Assembly (NCBI GenBank): GCA_037127255.1
Contig: JBANSL010000016.1
Coordinates: forward strand, 1,986,501-2,050,500
Direction: 5' to 3'
Length of the DNA stretch: 64,000 bases
DNA from: Persicaria tinctoria
Lineage: Eukaryota; Streptophyta; Magnoliopsida; Caryophyllales; Polygonaceae
Numbering within the stretch: position 1 is the first letter of the stretch; each line of letters opens with the position of its first letter. Shown piece after piece: positions 57,721 through 64,000 of the stretch. Position numbers and translations under genes: made by a program. The notes beneath the pieces were generated by a model that did not search any database, was not told the origin of the DNA, and was given only the letters and a program-made list of their open reading frames with translations.

Positions 57721-58329
57721 ACCGAGTGAAATAACTCTAATGGCAACTTCTCCAAATGGCTTCGATTAACTACACTCCCAACTTTGTACACAAGCCTCAA
57801 GTTCGCCAAATTCGACAAGTTTAAACCATCAGCAATTAGACGACTCTTACTTTCTATCTCTCCAAACTCATTAAACAACCATAGCTGTGATCCTCTAGGA
57901 ACCAATGCATTTAGCACCTAACAATGAGAAAACATATAGACACAACTGATTTAACAATGCACTCATACAGTTGTTTTAAGAACTTTCAAATTTTTCACAT
58001 GCATATAAAACACAAAGTAGAAAGCGAATTGAAAGACCAATAAAAAAAAAGTTTAACCTCATTTTATAATACCAGTGTTAAGCTTTACTTTTCTTTAATC
58101 CATAAAGCATCACAACAATATCATAGATTCATAGTTGCAACGTGATAACTACAGGATAAGGGATGGACATACAAATATCATATCATGAATGTGTTGACGC
58201 CAACCACAAAATAATATCATCTTTGGATCCTTCCTAACTTGGTGTGGCTCAAACATTGTCATAATTAGCGGCTACAAGACAATCAAGGCGACAAAAATAA
58301 GTATTAGCATACAAACCATTGAAAGAAGA

Positions 58330-58970
58330 GAAAATTGGAGGATTAAGACCCCTTTCAATAAATTTATTAGTTTATAACCCCTTTGTTAATCTTTTAGGTA
58401 AGTAGACCTTTTTAGAGGTGTTTTTACATAAAAGTCCTTAACTGTTTTATTTTAAAAAAAGGATAATAGAAAAAAAAATTAAATAAAGAAATTGTTAAAA
58501 TCAAATCTTTTTATTGTTGTTTTTACCTAATTGTCCTTAACTGATTTTGTCAAAGAAAATGATATTAGAATAAATAAGAAATAAGCAAATTGTGATAATA
58601 AACGATAATTATATTTATGAAACTATAAACGTAAATTTTATATGTTAATTATCACTATACTCAAAATTTTCACTAATTATCGACATGCTTACAATAACTC
58701 TCCATTATGTTTACCATAAAATACTATTTATTGTAATGCGCTAACAATTACACTAACGTATCCATTGCACTACAATATGACATTACAATATAATATTTCT
58801 TGTAACACAATACGACATTACAATAACGTATTATCATAAAACTTTCTTTTTTATTACACTAAATATATTTTACACTTATTGTAAGGACATCTCAACTCCC
58901 ATCTCATATACCTCCCCCATTATTATCTTCAACCAAAACTTGATAATTTGTTACAACGTACAACCAAATT
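58330..58970. other. Unassigned insert sequence beside the Copia element
   Basis: AT-rich sequence that does not match the corresponding intron of the intact channel gene. The left edge (GGAGGATTAAGACCCCTTT, GTAAGTAGACCTTTTT) resembles ends of GGTGAATTAGACCC-type elements in this window. It was probably deposited with or before the Copia insertion. Confidence 0.35.
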
Positions 58971-58974
58971 AACA

Positions 58975-61307
58975 GATCCCCTTCTTCTGCTATTGGTTTC
59001 AAAACTCCACAGGAACTGTGGAGTGGAACCAAGCCTAACATAGCACATTTGAGACCTTTTGGATGCACTGCCTTTGTTCATCAGAACACTGGTAAGCTGC
59101 AACCAAGGTCTCTTAAATGTGTTATGATTGGCTATCCAGAGGGGGTCAAAGGCTATAAGTTACTTGTTCTCCAACCAGGAGGGTACAAAGTAATTCTTAG
59201 CAGAGATGTCATTTTCATTGAAACTGAATTTCATTTCAGAAAGGTTTCTAACATTGATTCTGAGAATGCAGGTGTTCAGTTTTATGATTCAACTGCTCAA
59301 GAAGCAAGTTTGGATGATGAATTTGATATCAATATCCCCATTGTCAGCAACTCTACTTATCATGGGAATGTTGAGCAACATATTGCTCCTTCAAGTACTG
59401 ATGACAGTCCTCACCAATCAGGTGGGGAGGTAAGCAACTCAAACTCCAGCTCTACTCCTACCCCTTTTGACTCCTCTAGTTTTGATAATTATGAAAATGC
59501 CTTGTCTGAATCTGAATCTGAGCATGATGTTTCTGATGTTTCTGATTCTTCTTCTGATTCTTCTGAGCATGATGCTTCTGATTCTGAGCATGTTTCTGAA
59601 TTTGATGAGGTGCCTGATTTGTCTAATTATCAGCTTACTAGAGATAGATGTCCTAGAGTGAAAATTCCAAACAAGAAATATTTCACTAATGAGATTGAGT
59701 TTGCTTTTGTGATTGCTGAGGTTGTTGATGCTTATACTCCTGAATTGTTTGAACATGCTGTTAAATGTAAACATTCTGATAAGTGGTTGCTCGCTATGAA
59801 AGAGGAAATAAATTCCATGACATCCAACAAAACCTGGAAACTGGTTCCAAAGCCTAAAAATGCTAGGTTAGTTGGCTGTAAATGGGTTTATAAACTCAAA
59901 AACTGTGTGGAACCTGGTGGCCAACCTACCTACAAGGCTAGGTTGGTAGCCAAAGGATTCACACAAAAGGAAGGGATTGATTACAATGATGTTTTTGCTC
60001 CTGTTGTGAAATATAAAACTCTGAGACTTCTACTTGCTATTGCTGCTGTTTATGACTATGAAATTGATCAAATGGATGTTAAGACTGCCTTCTTGCATGG
60101 TGAGCTTGATGAGATTATTTATATGAGACAACCCAAGGGTTTTGAAGATCACTCTAAACCTGATCATGTTTGCTTACTAAAAAAATCTTTGTATGGCTTG
60201 AAGCAATCCCCTAGGCAGTGGAATAAGAAATTTGATAATTGCATGTTTAAACTTGGCTTTAGAATGAGTAGTTATGATCCATGTTTATATTTCATGCATG
60301 TGAAAACTGAATCTCCCTTATATGTCTTGCTGTATGTTGATGATATCCTCATTATGTGCAAGTCTAGAGCAAAGGTACTTGATGTCAAGGAATCTCTCAA
60401 GAAATCTTTTGACATGAAAGATTTGGGCCCTGCTCAGAAAATTCTTGGCATAAAGATTTCTAGAGATAGATCCAAACGTCGGATATTTTTGTCTCAAAAG
60501 GACTACCTTGTGAAAGTCCTTAACAGGTTCAAGGTTTCTAATGTCAAGGCTGCTCCTATGCCTTTAGGAGGGCACCTGGATCTCACAAAGACCAGGATGC
60601 CTCTTGGGAAGGAGGAGGAAGACTATATGAAATCTGTTCCTTATGATGCAGCTGTTGGGTCAATTATGTATGCTATGATTTGTACCAGGCCTGACTTTGC
60701 TTTTGCAGTGAGTGTGTTGAGCAGGTATATGTCTAACCCTGCAGAGAAACATTGGGTTGCCATGAAATATCTTCTGAGATACATTGCTGGTACCCTTGAC
60801 ATTGGTTTGGTTTACGGTTTGCATACTTCACCCTCTGAGTTGTTTGGCTTTGTGGACTCTGACTATGCTGGCAATAAGGATAACAGGAAATCCACCACCT
60901 CTTTCTTCTATACTTGGTGTGGGAATTGTATTTCTTGGAAGGCTCAACTGCAGCCTATTGTTGCTCTGTCTTCAACAGAAGCAGAGTACATAGCTGCTAC
61001 TGAAGCCTCCAAGGAAGCAATCTGGCTCCAAAATATTATGAAAGAGGTGGATAGGAAGAACCATAAATCTGTATTGCATACAGATAGTCAGAGTGCCCTT
61101 TATTTGTGCAAAGATCCTGTCTATCATGAAAGGACTAAGCACATTGATGTTCGTTACCACTTCATACGTGTGTTGGTATCCAAAAATCTTCTTATTGTTA
61201 AAAATATCGATGGTAAACTTAATCCTGCAGACTTTGGCACTAAGATTGTGACCACTGATAAGTTTCTCTTTTGTAGGGAGTTTCTGCACGTGATCAAGTC
61301 AGACTGA
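58975..61307 (+). pseudogene. Copia polyprotein remnant (integrase end, RT, RNase H)
   Basis: An uninterrupted frame of about 775 codons to the stop at 61305-61307, entered from truncated sequence. GKLQPRSLKCVMIGYPEGVK marks the integrase/GKGY region. An acidic Ser/Asp linker follows. RT motifs: WKLVPKPKNARLVGCKWVYK, QMDVKTAFLHG, LYGLKQSPRQWN and the catalytic YVDD (LLYVDDILIM). RNase H-like motifs: GFVDSDYAGN, ALSSTEAEY and HTDSQSALYL, with KHIDVRYHF near the end. The order (integrase before RT) and sequence fit the Copia superfamily, Tnt1-like. No gag or protease remains, so it cannot be autonomous, although RT/RNase H show no stops, which argues for a recent insertion. Confidence 0.92.
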
Positions 61308-61416
61308 TGCTGAGAAGGGTATGAAATAGTCGATGATAGACAAAGGTGTAAATCCAGTCCACACTTCAACAAGGAAGTTTTACGATATGTGTAAACTCAG
61401 AATTAGGAGGGTAAAT

Positions 61417-61969
61417 TGTTAGGCTCATTTCTTTTAACCTATGTGTAATTCTAAGTGTACATGGATGTATTGGCTTGGGCTGATTGTATTGCTTTGGGCC
61501 GGACCGGCCCACAACTGATCTCAGCTATCTATTGGGCTTAAAGCCCATGCGGATCACTTCAGCTTCTCTTGCTGAGCTTTGGCAACGACGTCGTTCAGCT
61601 TAAAGCTCTCTCTTTATAAGGGTTTGCAAAACCCTAATCAGAGACTAGAGAGAGTTGTTGCCTACTGTAGCTCCGTTCTTGACTCTTGAGGCGATTCTAG
61701 GGTTTTCATCCCTTTCCGGCCTTCGTGAGCGTAGATCGAGCTCCCTTCCATCCAAATACACTCGGTGACATATTGTTGAGAGAGATTTGTAGCCTCTTTG
61801 CCCTCTAGGTTTTGACCTTGGTGACTGGTGTCCTCGTTGAGGCTAATCGTCGCTACAATCTCTTAGTTCTACTTTTGTTTTGGTTTTACTGAGTTGTAAA
61901 CTTGTTCATTATCATTGCTTAAGTTTCTGTCTATGTAATCTGGTGATTTGGATCGATTCTCTTCAAGCA
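61417..61969 (+). repeat. Copia 3' LTR
   Basis: Begins TGTTAGGCTC directly after the polypurine tract. It contains a TATA box TTTATAAG (61613-61620), with the probable transcription start shortly after and AAACCCTAATC downstream. The exact 3' border is uncertain (…TCTTCA or …AAGCA), because the channel-gene copy resumes within a few bases. Confidence 0.75.
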
Positions 61970-64000
61970 TCATCCTTCCATCAGCTGCTACCACTCCAAA
62001 GGGTATAGCTCGAGGAAAATAGAAGAGCACCTCACGAAAATACCTTCCACTAAACCCTTCCGACCTTATAATAGAGAACTTATGGTTGCTCATGCCTAAT
62101 ATATCATGCCAAATATGTCCAAAGAAAATATTAAAGATAAAATGAGATATAATAACAATGGACGACAACCCACATCTAATCTAATTTTAATTATAGTTAG
62201 GAAATATATTTTAAAAATCATACACATATGTGTGTATGATATATACACCTGTGCAAGTCCAGGTTGCAGAGCACATTGCACCATTAGACGTCCAGTGATA
62301 TTGGGTACAACAACAATTTTTATTAAATCTCCACCAACAAATTTGAAAATGTGCTCCTTCTTGGGATCATTGATCTCCACAATGATGCGGCCAGTAAGTC
62401 CTATCAATCCAGTGAGGCATATCACAATCCTCAAAGTTATATCATCGCTCTATTATAGAAAAAAATTACAACAATTAATTAGAACAAAAAGTAAAAAAAA
62501 AACTTCAAAGATCATTACAAACAAATTCTAACCTGCTCAACATTTTCATGAGATGCTAGTATAATAATGGCACTTGCATTAGAAACTGCAACCTGCAAGT
62601 AAAATACAATAAAAACTTCATCACAAACTGTAAAAAATTATGTTATTCCATCTGAAATCCAAACAACTAAATTTTTAGTTAGAGTAATTGAAATAAAAGA
62701 AGAGCTAATCACAAATGTTACGTTGTCATCACTTGTTCTTTCCCTTTTACCAAGATAACCATTGTGAACTCTATTAAAACTCATCAAAGGTCCACAACCA
62801 AGCACCTATCCAAACTACAGTGCACAAACAACCGGACCCAAAAACCACATGTCCAAAATTTTGGTAGTAACTAGGTGAAAACATATCAACCAAATTTGCT
62901 TCTTTTCATTTTTTGAGCTTGGGTCATGGTCTTTCATTGGCCTAACTCATTTAAAGTGGAATCTTCTAACTTTTCCAAGCTCTATGACTCAATGATGCCC
63001 TTCTTGCAGCACACAGGAGCCATGAGCTCTCCCTATTATGGAAGCGATGAAGAGATTAGAGATTTGAGAATATTTTCCAATTTTCCTCTTAATGTTACTA
63101 ACATTGGGTATCATATGGAATGAACTAAAATCTTGAGGGTAATAGCGAGAATTTTAAAAAACATAGTACACCATTGGGAAAAAAGTCAAAATTTAAGGGT
63201 ACAATTTTAATAATGTTGATATGAATTTAACAGTGTACAATTTACATGTGTTGGAAAATATCTAGGATGGCGAATAATGGTTCAAGAAAGATAAAATCAT
63301 AAAATTGGAGACAAGTGGAAAAAATAAATATACCTTTTGTAAATCTCCTAGAATGAGAGGATTTCCACTTCGACATGTGACAGAAGATCCCAGGTAATCA
63401 CATTTAAGCTTGGCGATGTTGGCCTCCATCTCCTCTTTGTCTCTTTCAGCGAGAACAACAATAACCCCACCCCCATCACTTCGATTTTCCAATGCTAGTT
63501 GTTGTAAGAGTGAGCCCTATATATATGTCACAATTAGCAATTTATAAAAATCTATTCTAACTTGTTAATGCCTAAAAACATTGCAGGTAGGATACAAAAT
63601 TAAGTTCAAATGATTCAGGAGACAAACCAATTTTTCGTTCCAGCCTAGAATCAAGGTGTGGTTGATCTCCATGACTTCAGATTTCCCTTCATGGAGGGAA
63701 TCAAACAACGGTGATATGGCTTTAGAGACTATGCCCAACAAACTTACATAAATGAGCATTCCAACCGAACGGATAGTCATTGATACTCCTCTTGACGCAG
63801 TCCCAACCGAGGTCATATTCAAAGCATCAGCAGTACGTGTGGACAGCCATAAAGCATCATCCAAACTGACATTGCCTACCATAAAAAGAAGCAAAGCTCC
63901 AAGGATAATAAGGGGTAGGGTAGCGAAGCAGAAGGCAACTGGCTTTGCAAAAAGATGGAGGGATAAGAACACCTTGAATTTGTGGATTATGCTCCGTGTT

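Larger units (their letters stand above)
58975..61969 (+). mobile_element. 5'-truncated Ty1/Copia retrotransposon
   Basis: Carries the C-terminal part of integrase, all of reverse transcriptase and RNase H, a polypurine tract (AGGAGGGTAAAT, about 61405-61416) and one LTR (from TGTTAGGC at 61417 to about 61969). Gag, protease, most of integrase and the 5' LTR are missing. It sits inside the inverted channel-gene copy. The right border lies in exon 5 of that copy. Confidence 0.9.
57660..64000 (-). pseudogene. Inverted, truncated copy of the channel gene
   Basis: Exon equivalents in transcript order: from beyond 64000 to 63628, 63516-63334, 62592-62533, 62449-62249, 62114 to about 61970 (cut), 58271-58173, 57917-57723. 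The first two are nearly identical in protein to the intact gene; later ones carry several replacements (for example LTGRIIVEINDPKKEH). The acceptor of exon 5 is AT instead of AG (62115-62116), exon 5 is interrupted by foreign sequence, and the last three exons are absent. The order relative to 52637-57301 is tail-to-tail. The copy runs off the window, so its 5' end is unknown. Confidence 0.9.

Noticed and set aside
59439..59774. Minus-strand frame of 111 codons inside the Copia pol
   Set aside because: It arises from the TCTGATTCTGA-rich acidic linker of the plus-strand polyprotein.

Overview
The window is nuclear DNA of a flowering plant, most likely a eudicot: genes with several GT-AG introns that are AT-rich, AT-rich spacers full of MITEs, Mutator-like elements (MULEs), PIF/Harbinger, hAT, Helitron and Copia remnants, and plant-only gene families. 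No species can be named from the sequence alone.

Layout. 1-13 kb: AT-rich spacer with MITEs, a hAT derivative flanked by an exact 8-bp target duplication (6711-7451), and a dispersed pair of small paralogous genes (3854-4093 and 8345-8620) that share a promoter block; then a three-exon CASP-like gene on the minus strand (10512-11528). 13-23 kb: transposon territory. It holds a MULE-type foldback, a 3.2-kb element packed with TGTCACC/GGTGACA repeats, frameshifted host-gene fragments (AAA-ATPase N-terminus, an unidentified gene 3' end) and a decayed Helitron/PIF1 helicase. 23.6-37.4 kb is the gene-rich core: a 12-exon plastid-type uracil phosphoribosyltransferase (+), a possible terminal exon of an unknown gene (-), a seven-exon PRA1.H-type protein (-), a seven-exon RETICULATA-RELATED protein (+), and a single-exon MIZU-KUSSEI1-like (DUF617) gene (+). 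38-50 kb: a MIR2111-like hairpin, a 2.8-kb PIF/Harbinger element, a second broken MIR2111-like copy split by two MITEs in one TAA, a MULE nested in a MULE and holding a Harbinger element, and a 3.6-kb Pack-MULE-like element with captured gene fragments. 50-64 kb: an intact ten-exon CASTOR/POLLUX-type channel gene (+, 671 codons) with an unusual pore motif, followed tail-to-tail by an inverted, 3'-truncated pseudogene copy that carries a 5'-truncated Copia element.

The core genes are unrelated housekeeping or developmental functions (pyrimidine salvage, endomembrane trafficking, plastid envelope, root/boundary signalling) and form no pathway. The most informative structures are the transposon nests whose target duplications can be read exactly, the shared architecture of the two GTCAYC-repeat elements, the duplicated MIR2111-like locus, and the inverted duplication of a channel gene that has lost the usual CASTOR/POLLUX filter residues.

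All gene models were built by hand from splice consensus, reading phase and recalled family resemblance; no database search was run.
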